47,183 nucleotides of DNA from an uncultured Ignavibacteria bacterium (GTDB lineage Bacteria; Bacteroidota; Ignavibacteria; SZUA-365): positions 1 to 47,183 of the forward strand of contig CAJXVM010000029.1 of assembly GCA_913061095.1 (NCBI GenBank), given 5' to 3'. The translations under genes were made by a program, and so were the position numbers. The notes below the pieces were generated by a model, which did not search any database, had not been told where the DNA came from, and saw only the letters and a program-made list of their open reading frames with translations. Shown here piece by piece: positions 25,074-33,868 of this stretch (positions are counted from its first letter, which is position 1; every line of letters begins with the position of its first letter).

Positions 25074-26114
25074 CTATTTGAATTGTTTGAGCCACTCGAA
25101 ACCCGCGAGCTGCGCGCGTTCGTTTGCGGGCTCGCTCATGGAATGACCGGATGCGAAGGTGATATGCAGTCGTGAACTTTTTAGCCGCCGGTGGAGGCGC
25201 CATGCGGTGACGGGCGGACAGATCACGTCGAACCTGCCGTTGACGATCCAGGTCGGGATGTCCGCAATGCGATCGAGGTCGCGGAAAAGCTGTCCCTCCT
25301 CAAGGAAGCAGCCGTTTGCCATGTAGTAGTTCTCGAAGAGCGCGAATGAGCGTGGATTGTTGTTTGCCAGCCAGCGGTTCAATCCGCGGATGTGGCTGCT
25401 GTCGCGGTCCACCTTGCTTGCGGCCGCCTCGTATTTCGTCCATGCCCGCGCGTACTTCAGCTGGGCGAGCGAATCGGGCTGCTGGAGAAGCTCGAGCAGG
25501 TACTCCGGCAGCGGACGCCGCTCCGGATCCGGCAGCGCATCGAGCAATTCCTGGTAGAGTTCGGGAAAGATGCTGGCGAGTCCTCCATGATAGAAATGAT
25601 CGATTTCCTCCTGCGTGGCCATGAAAACGCCGCGCAGCAGCATGCCGCGCACATGTTCCGGATACGTCTCCGCGTAGGCGATCGCAAGGGTGGTACCCCA
25701 GGAACCGCCGAAGAGGATGATGCGATCGGCTCCGATGTGTCTGCGGAGACGCTCGATATCTTCAACGAGATCCCGGGTGGTGTTCTCACGGATTTCCGCA
25801 TAGGGTTCCGACCTGCCGGCGCCGCGCTGATCGTGGAGCACGATCTGATAATATGCGGGATCGGCGAAACGGCGATAATACGGGGATGTCCGTCCGCCGG
25901 GCCCCCCGTGCAGGACAAAGACCGGAACGCCGTCGGGATTGCCGCAGCGTTCGTACCAGATGCGGTGGATCTCGGAAACCCGGATGTATCCGGACTCAAA
26001 CGGCTCGATGTCCGGCCATAGGTCCGTGCGGGTTTGAGCGAATGTGTCATGCGCGTGACCCAGGACACAGATGAGCATTGAAACGAAGATTGCGGGAAAT
26101 CGACTCATTGTCAT
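25074..26114 (-). CDS. pip: Proline iminopeptidase (alpha/beta hydrolase, S33), exported
   Basis: This protein has 346 residues. The start at 26114 (or 26108) gives a signal peptide ending near HDTFAQ, so the enzyme is probably periplasmic, whereas many Pip enzymes are cytoplasmic. The oxyanion motif HGGPGG is at 69-74, followed by DQRGAGRS. The nucleophile is Ser138 in GGSWG, and the catalytic Asp and His lie in the C-terminal part (NGRFDVICPP and SGHSMSEP). These enzymes release N-terminal proline from peptides. It heads a minus-strand run with the class II aldolase, YgiQ and cyclase genes. No strong Shine-Dalgarno is visible. Confidence 0.9.
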   Translation of the reverse strand: MTMSRFPAIFVSMLICVLGHAHDTFAQTRTDLWPDIEPFESGYIRVSEIHRIWYERCGNPDGVPVFVLHGGPGGRTSPYYRRFADPAYYQIVLHDQRGAGRSEPYAEIRENTTRDLVEDIERLRRHIGADRIILFGGSWGTTLAIAYAETYPEHVRGMLLRGVFMATQEEIDHFYHGGLASIFPELYQELLDALPDPERRPLPEYLLELLQQPDSLAQLKYARAWTKYEAAASKVDRDSSHIRGLNRWLANNNPRSFALFENYYMANGCFLEEGQLFRDLDRIADIPTWIVNGRFDVICPPVTAWRLHRRLKSSRLHITFASGHSMSEPANERAQLAGFEWLKQFK

Positions 26115-26156
26115 GCCAGTGTTGTACCGATTCAAATGTACGAAAAAGCGCATACC

Positions 26157-26177
26157 GGCACATCTTGTGCCTTTTTG
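26157..26177 (+). terminator. Terminator-like hairpin in the leader region of the histone-like gene
   Basis: GGCACA-TCT-TGTGCC (26157-26171) is followed by TTTTTG on the plus strand. No plus-strand gene ends here, so it either blocks upstream or antisense transcription or acts as an attenuator before the promoter-like element at 26174. Confidence 0.6.
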
Positions 26178-26203
26178 CATTCATGGTCGAAGTCGTATAT
26201 TAG
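26174..26203 (+). promoter_or_regulatory. Bacteroidota-type promoter of the histone-like gene
   Basis: TTTG (26174-26177), 18 bases, and TATATTAG (26196-26203) match the TTTG-N19-TAnnTTTG consensus with one mismatch. The distance to the ATG at 26248 is about 45 bases. Confidence 0.45.
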
Positions 26204-26247
26204 ATTATTCGCACGATGAGTTGAGTTTTTACCAACAGGAGGTTTTC

Positions 26248-26430
26248 ATGAATCGCTATGATGAGCTTCTCGAGCTCGTAAAGTCCTACGAAGCCGACTT
26301 CCAGAAATTCTACGAGAAGAATAACAAATCTGCCGGAACACGCCTGCGCAAGCACATGAATGAACTGAAGAAGTTCGCCCAGGACGTGCGCATGGAAGTG
26401 CAGTCCATCAAGAAGAGCGAGGAAGGCTGA
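26248..26430 (+). CDS. Histone H1-like (Hc1-type) DNA-binding protein
   Basis: The protein has 60 residues with a perfect AGGAGG six bases before the ATG, indicating strong translation. The sequence MNRYDELLELVKSYEADFQK followed by NNKSAGTRLRKHMNELKKFAQDVRMEVQ matches the short histone H1-like proteins common in Bacteroidota and Chlorobiota, which lack the long Lys/Ala tail of chlamydial Hc1. It is helical with a basic central patch and probably binds DNA and helps compact or organise the nucleoid. The start at 26248 is fixed by the ribosome-binding site; sequence upstream is leader. The base-excision glycosylase gene begins 17 bases after its stop. Confidence 0.85.
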   Translation: MNRYDELLELVKSYEADFQKFYEKNNKSAGTRLRKHMNELKKFAQDVRMEVQSIKKSEEG

Positions 26431-26447
26431 CCGGCGGTACTGACAGC

Positions 26448-27356
26448 ATGACAACCGCAATCGAACTGTCTTTTCCCCCGCATTTTCATTTCGAGCACAC
26501 TGTCTTTTCCCATGGATGGTGTGCTCTTTTTCCATTCAGCGTGCGGCGCACTCCCCTGCGGCTCACGCGCTGGCTTTCGCTTCCGTCGGGTCATATCGCG
26601 GAATTGCGTCTCAATCCGGCTCCGCGTGGGCGCTGCCGAGCGACGGTACATACCTCCGGACGCCTCTCCACAGGAGACAGACGGTATATGCAGTCCGCAG
26701 CCGCTGAAATGCTCAATTTCGGACTCGACCTGCGCCCCTTCTACCGACGCATCCGCGATGACGACGCATTCGCATGGATTGCGCGGCACCGGGCGGGACG
26801 CATGCTGCGCGGCCTGACATTTTTCGAGGATGCCGTCAAAATGATCCTCACGACGAACTGCTCCTGGGCGCTCACCGAGCAGATGAACACGCGCCTCATC
26901 GAGGCCTTTTCTGCAGCGGATACACACGGGCGGCGCGACTTTCCTCCTCCTGAAGCGATCGCCGACAGCAGTGAGTCTTTTCTCCGCCGCGAGGTGAAGC
27001 TCGGATACCGCTCGCCCTTTGTCCTTGAACTTTCGCGCCGCGTCGCACGGGGAGATCTCGAGATTGAATCCTTTCGCACCTCGGATACGCCTGCGGAAGT
27101 GCTTCTGCGCGAACTGCGCGCCATCAAGGGTATCGGGACCTACGCGGCCGGCAATCTGCTCAAACTGCTGGGCCGCTTCGATTATCTCGGGCTCGATTCC
27201 TGGTGCCGGGCGAAATTCGCGCAGAAATACAACGGAGGAACCCCTGTCGACGATCGGAAGATCGAGGCGTTTTATGCGCCGTACGAGGAGTGGAAGGGAC
27301 TGGTCATGTGGATGGATGTGACACGGCACTGGTACGATGAAAAATTCCCGTTCTGA
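26448..27356 (+). CDS. HhH-GPD family DNA glycosylase (AlkA/OGG1-like)
   Basis: The 302-residue protein has an N-terminal mixed region and a helix-hairpin-helix-GPD domain with LRAIKGIGTYAAGNLLKLLGRFDYLGLD. The final Asp is the catalytic residue. The Lys that bifunctional OGG1/Nth enzymes carry in the hairpin (GxGxK) is replaced by Tyr (GIGTY), so it should be a monofunctional glycosylase of AlkA type that excises damaged bases without cutting the strand. No C-terminal Fe-S cluster cysteines are present. The damaged base it recognises is uncertain. It overlaps the dipeptidase gene by 20 bases. Confidence 0.8.
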   Translation: MTTAIELSFPPHFHFEHTVFSHGWCALFPFSVRRTPLRLTRWLSLPSGHIAELRLNPAPRGRCRATVHTSGRLSTGDRRYMQSAAAEMLNFGLDLRPFYRRIRDDDAFAWIARHRAGRMLRGLTFFEDAVKMILTTNCSWALTEQMNTRLIEAFSAADTHGRRDFPPPEAIADSSESFLRREVKLGYRSPFVLELSRRVARGDLEIESFRTSDTPAEVLLRELRAIKGIGTYAAGNLLKLLGRFDYLGLDSWCRAKFAQKYNGGTPVDDRKIEAFYAPYEEWKGLVMWMDVTRHWYDEKFPF

Positions 27357-28533
27357 CATCTTCTTCACCTGTATTCTCCTGCTGCTGCTGTACGCGCCGG
27401 CAGCCGCGCAGCAGGATTTCATGCAGCTTCATCGCGAGGCAGTCGTCGTCGACGGACACAACGACGTGCTCGGCCGTGTGATGCGCGGCGGTGACATGGA
27501 GTCATGGGGAACGCACGGACATTCCGATCTTCCGCGTTTTGCGCGCGGAGGACTCGACGTGCAGATCTTCAGCATCTGGGTGCCATCCCGCGAGCGCGGA
27601 GAAAACGCGTGGCGCTTCGCCCTTGCGGAAATCGATTCGCTCAAAGCGATTGCCGCGCGGAATCCCGATCGGCTGGGCCTGGTCACCGATGCCGGGCAAC
27701 TTCGGCGCGCCGTGGGCGACGGTCTGATCGCGGGCATCATCGGACTCGAGGGCGGCCGCTGCATCGACGGCCGGCGCGAGCGCATATTGACCCTCTACGA
27801 GCGCGGGATGCGCAGTTTCGGTCTGACCTGGAATTATTCCTCGGACTGGGCCACCTGCTCGAAAGATGAATCCACCGGGAAAGTCAAAGGCGGTCTTTCC
27901 GCAAAAGGCCGCGGTTTCGTGCGGCTGCTCGATTCCCTCGGTGTGCTGATCGACGTCTCGCATCTCGGCGAGCGTTCATTCTGGGATGTGCTTGAAACGT
28001 CGCAGCACCCGATTTTCGCGTCACACTCCGCCTGCCGCGCACTCCGCGATCACCACCGCAATCTGACCGACCGCCAGCTCCGCGCTCTCTCGGAGAACGG
28101 CGGCGTCGTCATGATCAACTTCTATCCCGGCTTTCTGGTCAACAACCTGAATCGATCCCGTCGCAATCTCGTCCAGCGCATGCACGATCGCCATGCCGAG
28201 CTGAAGCGGCAGCATCCGGAACGCGGCGCGGCCTATCTCTCGGCCGTGGATGACCTGCTGAAGCAAGCGCAGAAACGCGGACTGCCATCCCTCTATACCA
28301 TCGCCGATCACATTGATCACGCGGTGCAGGTCGCGGGCATCGATCATGTCGGACTCGGCTCCGATTTCGACGGCATTTCCATCACGCCGGTCGGCCTGCG
28401 GGATGTGACGGATCTGCCGCTCCTGACACGCGTTCTGCAGCAGCGTGGATACAGCGAGGCCGCCATCCGGAACATCCTCGGTGAAAATTTTCTGCGGATT
28501 TTCTCCGCGGTGACGGGAAGCGCAACCCGCTAG
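27337..28533 (+). CDS. Membrane dipeptidase, M19 family
   Basis: This exported zinc dipeptidase (398 residues; signal peptide with FFTCILLLLLYAPAAAQQ) matches the renal dipeptidase family. Zinc ligands are visible in VVDGHNDV (His-x-Asp), the bridging Glu in GLEGG, and His in DVSHLGE and SHSACRALRDHHRNLTD. The final GLGSDFDG provides the conserved Asp. It hydrolyses dipeptides, often including those with a D-residue, and would act in the periplasm with the M16 protease and iminopeptidase of this window. The gene starts within the glycosylase gene. About 145 bases without a visible gene or terminator separate it from sucC. Confidence 0.93.
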   Translation: MKNSRSDIFFTCILLLLLYAPAAAQQDFMQLHREAVVVDGHNDVLGRVMRGGDMESWGTHGHSDLPRFARGGLDVQIFSIWVPSRERGENAWRFALAEIDSLKAIAARNPDRLGLVTDAGQLRRAVGDGLIAGIIGLEGGRCIDGRRERILTLYERGMRSFGLTWNYSSDWATCSKDESTGKVKGGLSAKGRGFVRLLDSLGVLIDVSHLGERSFWDVLETSQHPIFASHSACRALRDHHRNLTDRQLRALSENGGVVMINFYPGFLVNNLNRSRRNLVQRMHDRHAELKRQHPERGAAYLSAVDDLLKQAQKRGLPSLYTIADHIDHAVQVAGIDHVGLGSDFDGISITPVGLRDVTDLPLLTRVLQQRGYSEAAIRNILGENFLRIFSAVTGSATR

Positions 28534-28678
28534 CCCATCACCTCACCCACACTCGTGCTGCTGTTCGTGCTCCTGCTCTTTTCTCTTTCCCGATCTTTTG
28601 CCATCTTTGTAAATCCATCTTTTCCGCGAAGACAGTTACTGTATACATAGAATTCAATACCAGGAGAAGGAACGGCGC

Positions 28679-29881
28679 ATGAAAATCCATGAGTATCAGG
28701 GAAAGCAGATCCTGAGAACGTTTGACGTGCCGACGCCGCAGGGCGGTGTGGCCACAACCGCGAAGCAGGCCGTGAAGGCCGCCGAGAAGCTCGGCGGCAA
28801 GGTCTGGGTTGTGAAATCTCAGATTCACGCCGGCGGACGCGGCAAGGGAAAGATTCTCGATCCGAAGACGCGCAAGCTCGTGCTCGACGGCGGCGTCAAG
28901 GTTGCCAAGTCGCTCAAGCAGGTCGAGCAGTATGCGGAAAAGATGCTCAAGAACCTGCTGGTCACGATACAGACCGGTGAGGAAGGCAAGATCGTCCGGC
29001 GCGTGCTCGTCGAACAGGGCGTCAACATCGAGAAGGAGTTTTATGCAGGCATGCTGCTCGATCGTGCCCGCTCGCGGAACATCATGATGGTGTCTACCGA
29101 AGGCGGCATGGAAATTGAGAAAGTCGCGGCGGAGACTCCCGAACTCATCCTCAAGGCCGAAATCGATCCGAACATCGGCTTCCAGGCGTATCAGGCGCGT
29201 GAACTCGCCTTCGGCCTCGGGCTCAAGGGCGCTGCGTTCAAGAACGGTGTGAAGTTTCTCATGGCGCTCGCGAATGCCTATGAACGGACGGACGCCAGCC
29301 TGTTCGAGATCAATCCCCTCGTGCTCACGAAGGAGGGCGACGTGCTGGCGCTCGACGCCAAGGTGAACCTGGATGACAATGCGCTGTTCCGTCATCCGGA
29401 TTTCCTGAAGCTGCGTGACAAGAGCGAAGAAGACCCGCTCGAGGTCGAAGCCTCGAAGTTCAATCTCAACTACATCAAGCTTGACGGAAACGTGGGCTGC
29501 ATGGTCAACGGTGCCGGACTCGCGATGGCGACGATGGACATCATCAAGCTCGCCGGCGGCGAACCCGCGAACTTCCTCGACGTCGGCGGCGGTGCCAGTG
29601 CCGAGACCACCGAACAGGGCTTCCGTATCATTCTCGGTGACCGGCATGTGCAGGCCATCCTGATCAATATTTTCGGCGGTATCGTCCGCTGCGACCGCAT
29701 CGCCAATGGCGTGGTTCAGGCCGCACGCAACATCGACATTAAGGTGCCGATCGTCGTACGCCTCGCCGGCACGAACGCGGAAGAAGCCGCGGACATACTC
29801 GAGAATTCCGGTATCGACTTTCTTGTTGCCCATTCATTCGAAGAGGCAGCGCAGAAAGTAACAAAGGCCATCGCGGCCTGA
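28679..29881 (+). CDS. sucC: Succinyl-CoA ligase (ADP-forming), beta subunit
   Basis: The 400 residues cover the full beta subunit (usual length ~388). The ATP-grasp domain begins [15 protein letters not shown], with the ATP-binding loop IHAGGRGKG, and [28 protein letters not shown] carries the metal-binding Asn and Asp. The C-terminal CoA-ligase part contains [18 protein letters not shown] and IFGGIVRCD. Together with an alpha subunit (SucD) it converts succinyl-CoA to succinate with ATP formation. sucD is not adjacent; a strong terminator follows at once, so the subunits are encoded apart. GGAGAAGGAA lies before the ATG, and a TATACA sequence ~25 bases before that may be a -10 box. Confidence 0.96.
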   Translation: MKIHEYQGKQILRTFDVPTPQGGVATTAKQAVKAAEKLGGKVWVVKSQIHAGGRGKGKILDPKTRKLVLDGGVKVAKSLKQVEQYAEKMLKNLLVTIQTGEEGKIVRRVLVEQGVNIEKEFYAGMLLDRARSRNIMMVSTEGGMEIEKVAAETPELILKAEIDPNIGFQAYQARELAFGLGLKGAAFKNGVKFLMALANAYERTDASLFEINPLVLTKEGDVLALDAKVNLDDNALFRHPDFLKLRDKSEEDPLEVEASKFNLNYIKLDGNVGCMVNGAGLAMATMDIIKLAGGEPANFLDVGGGASAETTEQGFRIILGDRHVQAILINIFGGIVRCDRIANGVVQAARNIDIKVPIVVRLAGTNAEEAADILENSGIDFLVAHSFEEAAQKVTKAIAA

Positions 29882-29908
29882 CCTCCTCCTCAACACCGTG
29901 AAACGGCA

Positions 29909-29942
29909 GGGGCTCCCGACAACCGGGAGTCCCTTTTTCTTT
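29909..29942 (+). terminator. Rho-independent terminator after sucC
   Basis: GGGGCTCCCG pairs with CGGGAGTCCC (10 bp, one G·T; loop ACAAC), followed by TTTTTCTTT. It lies 27 bases after the sucC stop. Confidence 0.93.
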
Positions 29943-30032
29943 CAAAGAATTAATCACCGGCATGTTGCTCGCAATATCGGTCGTCATGTAGATTGGATCA
30001 GTTCGTTTTGCCCAACGATTCCTGATGCTCCC

Positions 30033-31268
30033 ATGAAGTACACTTCCCTCCTCCTCGCATTCATTCTTTTTTCAACCGTCAGCAGCGCGCAGATCGGCTG
30101 GTTCGAACAGCATTCCGACGGAGATGATATCCTCTTCTCGATCGACCTGCTGGATACATCCACCATCACCGCGGTCGGTGAAAACGGGCTGATCCTGCAT
30201 TCGACCGACGGTGGAGACACATGGAAGGAAGTGCCCTCCGGCACGTCGCAGGTGCTGCGCCGCGTGCGCTGGCATTCTCCGTCGCTCGGAGTGATACTTG
30301 GCAACGGCGGTTTCGCATTGAAATCCACCGACGCAGGACAGAGCTGGACGACACTGAATACGGGCGTCACAAAGTCGCTGTATGACGTGCATTTTTTCGA
30401 TGCCGACAACTGGATGATCGTCGGTCAGGGCGCACAGGTTCTCAAAACCGATGACGGCGGCACCAGCTTCAGTGACGAAGGGACCGGTCTGAACAACTAC
30501 AACGAGATCGATATCAGGGGAGATTTCGGCATTATCGTCGGAAACAAGGGCACCGCACGCCGCACGCGCAACGGAGGTGAAGACTGGGGAAAATCAACAA
30601 CCGGCGTCTCTGCGGAGTTGACCAGTGTATCCATCCGCAATGACAGTACCGCTGTCGCTGTCGGCGCCAACGGAACGATCATCCGGACCACGGATGAAGG
30701 TGAGAGCTGGGAAGAGGTGTATGCTTCGATTCCGATATCCCAGTTTCGCCTCAGTGCCGTCCGTTTTCTGACCCATGATCATGCCGTCTTTGCCGGGTAC
30801 GGAGGACTCGTGTTCGAATCCTACGACGGAGGCATCACCTGGACTGCCCAGGAAAGCAATACGGACCTGAACATCGAGGGTCTTGCATTCATCGACAGCA
30901 AAACCGGGAACGCCGCCGGCTGGAATCGGAATATCATGCGCACCCGCACTGGCGGCTCACTTCCGGTGACAATGCGGCCGGATCCGCTTCCCATGCACAT
31001 CGGGCTGAGTGCCCCCTGGCCAAATCCCGTTTCACGCTCCGCGCACGCAGCCGGCAGAGTGAACCTGCAGATGCCGTCGGCCGGTCCCGTCGCAGTCGCA
31101 GTCTACGACCTGCTCGGACGCGAACGCAGCAGCCTGCTGTCGCGCGCGCTGCAGGCAGGGACGTATACGCTTGACTGGAATCCCGGCTCGCTCGAGAACG
31201 GAGTCTATCTCATCCGTCTTACCGCGCAGGGTACGACGCGCGTCCGCAAGTTCACTGTCATCGACTGA
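30033..31268 (+). CDS. T9SS-exported protein with YCF48/BNR-like repeats
   Basis: The start at 30033 gives 411 residues and a signal peptide (YTSLLLAFILFSTVSSAQ). The central part has about six repeats of ~45 residues with the pattern G-x-x-G-x-[IL]-x-x-[ST]-x-[DN]-x-G-x-[ST]-W (for example GLILHSTDGGDTW, GGFALKSTDAGQSW, GLVFESYDGGITW), the signature of YCF48-like/BNR beta-propellers. The last ~85 residues form a T9SS type A sorting domain (APWPNPVSRSAHAAG, VYDLLGRE, GTYTLDWNPGSLENGVYLIRL), so it should be secreted or attached to the surface. The partner is unknown. A 12-base tandem duplication spans its stop codon. Confidence 0.9.
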   Translation: MKYTSLLLAFILFSTVSSAQIGWFEQHSDGDDILFSIDLLDTSTITAVGENGLILHSTDGGDTWKEVPSGTSQVLRRVRWHSPSLGVILGNGGFALKSTDAGQSWTTLNTGVTKSLYDVHFFDADNWMIVGQGAQVLKTDDGGTSFSDEGTGLNNYNEIDIRGDFGIIVGNKGTARRTRNGGEDWGKSTTGVSAELTSVSIRNDSTAVAVGANGTIIRTTDEGESWEEVYASIPISQFRLSAVRFLTHDHAVFAGYGGLVFESYDGGITWTAQESNTDLNIEGLAFIDSKTGNAAGWNRNIMRTRTGGSLPVTMRPDPLPMHIGLSAPWPNPVSRSAHAAGRVNLQMPSAGPVAVAVYDLLGRERSSLLSRALQAGTYTLDWNPGSLENGVYLIRLTAQGTTRVRKFTVID

Positions 31269-31390
31269 GCGTCATCGACTGATCGAAGACACACGTGCTC
31301 GCAGCGGTTACAATTCATAGAAAAATCTCATCGGACGCTCATATCTCCTGAACACGCATCCCTGAATTTTGTGGAAAAGGAGGTAGGCAC

Positions 31391-31507
31391 ATGGACGCCC
31401 TCAACGACATCACATTGCTTCTGTTCTTCGCCGCGACGCAGCTGACTGCGGTCGGAATGATTCTGCTGGGGTATGCGGGAATGCGAAAATCCGGATCCGC
31501 GGGCTGA
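31391..31507 (+). CDS. Small single-span membrane protein (38 aa)
   Basis: An ATG at 31391 is preceded by a strong AGGAGG seven bases upstream and starts a 38-codon frame ending in TGA. The peptide has a negatively charged N-terminus (MDALND), one hydrophobic helix at about residues 7-30 and a basic C-terminus (MRKSG), the usual orientation for an inner-membrane microprotein with the C-terminus inside. I know no family. It stands alone between the T9SS protein gene and the convergent hydrolase. The good ribosome-binding site and the membrane-compatible charge distribution support it, but the length leaves doubt. Confidence 0.55.
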   Translation: MDALNDITLLLFFAATQLTAVGMILLGYAGMRKSGSAG

Positions 31508-31559
31508 CCGCCCGGTACCGCCCCATATGGCTTCCGCCCCTCTGAGACGGGGGACTGAC

Positions 31560-32393
31560 TCACACCTGTTTGTGTATCCACGAGGCCGTTTTGTCGAGTA
31601 CGAGACGAAACGGCTTTGTCGGTCCTTCGAAGGGATGCTTCACACCGAAGGTATGATCAGTGTTCGGGACGGTGTACAGCGTACTCAGTTCATCCGGTGC
31701 GGCTGCCGCGTTCGTCTTCCCCTCTTCGATCGGCACGGAGACATCCTGCTCTCCATGAACGACCAGCATCGGCACCTGCAAGCGTGATGCCGCCGCCGGA
31801 ATATCAAATCTGTCGGCATTCTCCTCCAGATCATTCAGCATCAGAACATCCATCGGCATCATCTGGCCCGTACGCGCATTCTGGATTTCCATCCGGCCGT
31901 TTTTCCTCCAGAGCTGACGCGTTTTCTTCCCCCAGCGCATGAAATCCGCCACACCGGCCCAGGAGACGACGCCGCGAATGCGATCATCCTCCGCCGCCTT
32001 CACAATGGCCACACCGCCGCCGAGTGAATGGCCGATCACGGCAATGCGGCTTCGATCCACCTTCGCGTCGATGATGCTGCCTTCCTGCACCGCATTGATC
32101 ACATCGCCGAGATCGTCAAGCTCGCGGCTGATCGTATTGCGCGCGAAACGATCGAGGGCTGTGAAGTTCATGAAATCCTCCTCCACCCCGTTGAGCGAGA
32201 AGTTGATGCGCAGCGTGGCGATGCCCTTGAGCGCGAAATGCTCTGCGGCGTAGGGAAAACCGCCCCAGTCCTTGAATCCCTTGAATCCGTGACAGATGAT
32301 GGCGACCGGCGCTCCGGCGGGATCTTCCGGCAGGTGGATGTCTCCGTGAATCAGGTCGCGATGGCGGTTGACGATGCGAAACGGGATGCTCAT
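31560..32393 (-). CDS. Alpha/beta hydrolase (esterase/dienelactone hydrolase-like)
   Basis: This 277-residue protein has no signal peptide and shows the alpha/beta-hydrolase layout: the oxyanion strand IICHGFKGFKDWGGF, the nucleophile elbow GHSLGGG with Ser123, the acid strand HGEQDVSVPIEEG with Asp, and the catalytic His in NTDHTFGVKHPF. HGFKGFKDWG is typical of the cytosolic acyl-esterase group related to dienelactone hydrolases. The substrate is unknown. It is divergent from the glycosyltransferase gene at 32469, with 75 bases between them, and its stop lies 52 bases from that of the convergent 38-aa peptide gene. Confidence 0.88.
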   Translation of the reverse strand: MSIPFRIVNRHRDLIHGDIHLPEDPAGAPVAIICHGFKGFKDWGGFPYAAEHFALKGIATLRINFSLNGVEEDFMNFTALDRFARNTISRELDDLGDVINAVQEGSIIDAKVDRSRIAVIGHSLGGGVAIVKAAEDDRIRGVVSWAGVADFMRWGKKTRQLWRKNGRMEIQNARTGQMMPMDVLMLNDLEENADRFDIPAAASRLQVPMLVVHGEQDVSVPIEEGKTNAAAAPDELSTLYTVPNTDHTFGVKHPFEGPTKPFRLVLDKTASWIHKQV

Positions 32394-32468
32394 GGTATTA
32401 CGCTTTCCGGTGTGTCTTTTCTATCTTGCCTCTTCCACAAGGTATTGCCAAACAACGGTATCGCACAA

Positions 32469-33590
32469 ATGTCCCTCGATCTTCCCGTCCGCGCCGCCCT
32501 CGTTCACGACTGGCTCACCGGCATGCGCGGCGGGGAGAAATGCCTGGAGGTACTCTGCGAGCTGCTGCCGGATGCGCCGATTCACACCCTCGTCGCGTTT
32601 CCGGATCAGGTCAGCGCCACAATCCGCCGGCACGAGATCCGCACGAGTTTCCTGCAGAGATTCCCCGGCGCGGAGACGCGCTACAGGCACTACCTCCCCT
32701 TCTTTCCACGCGCGATCGAATCCTTCGACATGCGGGAGTTTGATCTGATCGTTTCGTCGTCGCATGCCGTGGCCAAGGGAATACGTCCCGCCCCCGGAGC
32801 ACTGCACATCAGTTACGTGCACACGCCGATGCGGTACGTGTGGGACATGTTCGACCAGTATTTCAGTCGCGCGACGGTGGGCAACCTGCAGCTGGCATTC
32901 ATCCGTCTCGTCGCCGCGCGCCTGCGCGCCTGGGATGTGCGCACCGTCCCGCGCGTTCACCATTTCATCGCAAATTCGGCCTATGTGGCCGAGCGCATCG
33001 CGAGGATTTACGGCCGGGACGCCGAGGTCATATATCCTCCGGTGGATACCGGACGGTTCCGCGTATCTGCCGAGCATGACGGTCGTTTTCTGGTCCTCTC
33101 CGCGCTGGTTCCCTACAAGCGGGTCGATCTTGCGATTGAAGCCGCGAATCGGCTGTCTCTGCCGCTGCGCGTGATCGGTGACGGACCTGAACGTTCGCGG
33201 CTCGAGTCCATGGCGGGATCAACGGTGACGTTCGAGGGATGGGTGGATGACCGGGAAATCGAACGCGCGTACGCGTCATGCCGGGCCCTGCTCTTCCCCG
33301 GTGAGGAGGATTTCGGCATCGTGCCGGTGGAAGCCATGGCTTCGGGAAAGCCGGTGATCGCATACGGCCGCGGCGGTGCGACGGAGACGGTGCGCGAGGG
33401 ACTCAGCGGGACGTTTTTCGCCGAGCAGAACGCGGCTTCGCTCGCCGATGCCATCGAGCACTTCGAACGAACATCATTCGATGCGCAGAGTATCCGCGCT
33501 CATGCCGAGCAATTCGACAGGAGCATGTATGCGTCACGGATGCAGGAATTCATCCTCGAGAAATGGGATATGCACCGGCGAGCGGGTTGA
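32469..33590 (+). CDS. GT4 family glycosyltransferase
   Basis: The start at 32469 yields 373 residues. The GT-B fold is shown by the N-terminal LVHDWLTGMRGGEKCLEVL (GGxE-like acceptor loop), the linker FIANSAYVAERIARIYGRDAEVIYPPVD, and the donor-binding C-terminal half with RFLVLSALVPYKRVDLAIEA, VIGDGPERSRLE and the E-x7-E motif region EEDFGIVPVEAMASGKPVIAYGRGGATETV. It uses a nucleotide sugar with retention of configuration. A close pattern (HDWLTGMRGGE...YVHTPMRYVWD) occurs in glycosyltransferases of polysaccharide or capsule synthesis. No other glycan gene is nearby, so its product cannot be named. The ribosome-binding site is weak. Confidence 0.92.
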   Translation: MSLDLPVRAALVHDWLTGMRGGEKCLEVLCELLPDAPIHTLVAFPDQVSATIRRHEIRTSFLQRFPGAETRYRHYLPFFPRAIESFDMREFDLIVSSSHAVAKGIRPAPGALHISYVHTPMRYVWDMFDQYFSRATVGNLQLAFIRLVAARLRAWDVRTVPRVHHFIANSAYVAERIARIYGRDAEVIYPPVDTGRFRVSAEHDGRFLVLSALVPYKRVDLAIEAANRLSLPLRVIGDGPERSRLESMAGSTVTFEGWVDDREIERAYASCRALLFPGEEDFGIVPVEAMASGKPVIAYGRGGATETVREGLSGTFFAEQNAASLADAIEHFERTSFDAQSIRAHAEQFDRSMYASRMQEFILEKWDMHRRAG

Positions 33591-33868
33591 TGCCGTTCCC
33601 CTCGCAGCGTTGTGGACCAGACAGTCGGGCCGGGTTCCTGCCATCCCAATGCGTACGCCTGGGGCTACCGTCTCCTGCTCGTGCTCGCCTAATCCATGAT
33701 CTTCCGTTCTGTTGATATTGCTGCACTTACAGAAAATCGTGTAACAAATGTGCAACAAAACTTTCTTTCCGATGATGGTATTTCGTCACCGATTCTCGCC
33801 TGGTGGCAAGCAGGGCTAGCCGGAAAGCTTGCCCTGCACGAATCCAAATGATCAGCCTCCCCACCCGT
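33591..33868. other. Intergenic region between convergent genes, with hairpin
   Basis: No gene is supported in these 278 bases. At 33811-33838 there is a hairpin GCAGGGC-T-AGC...GCT-T-GCCCTGC with loop CGGAAA and one T·T mismatch. It has no U-tract on either side, so it is at best a weak bidirectional terminator. Confidence 0.6.

Noticed and set aside
28538-29833. 431-codon minus-strand frame
   Set aside because: It is antisense to sucC and lacks any domain.
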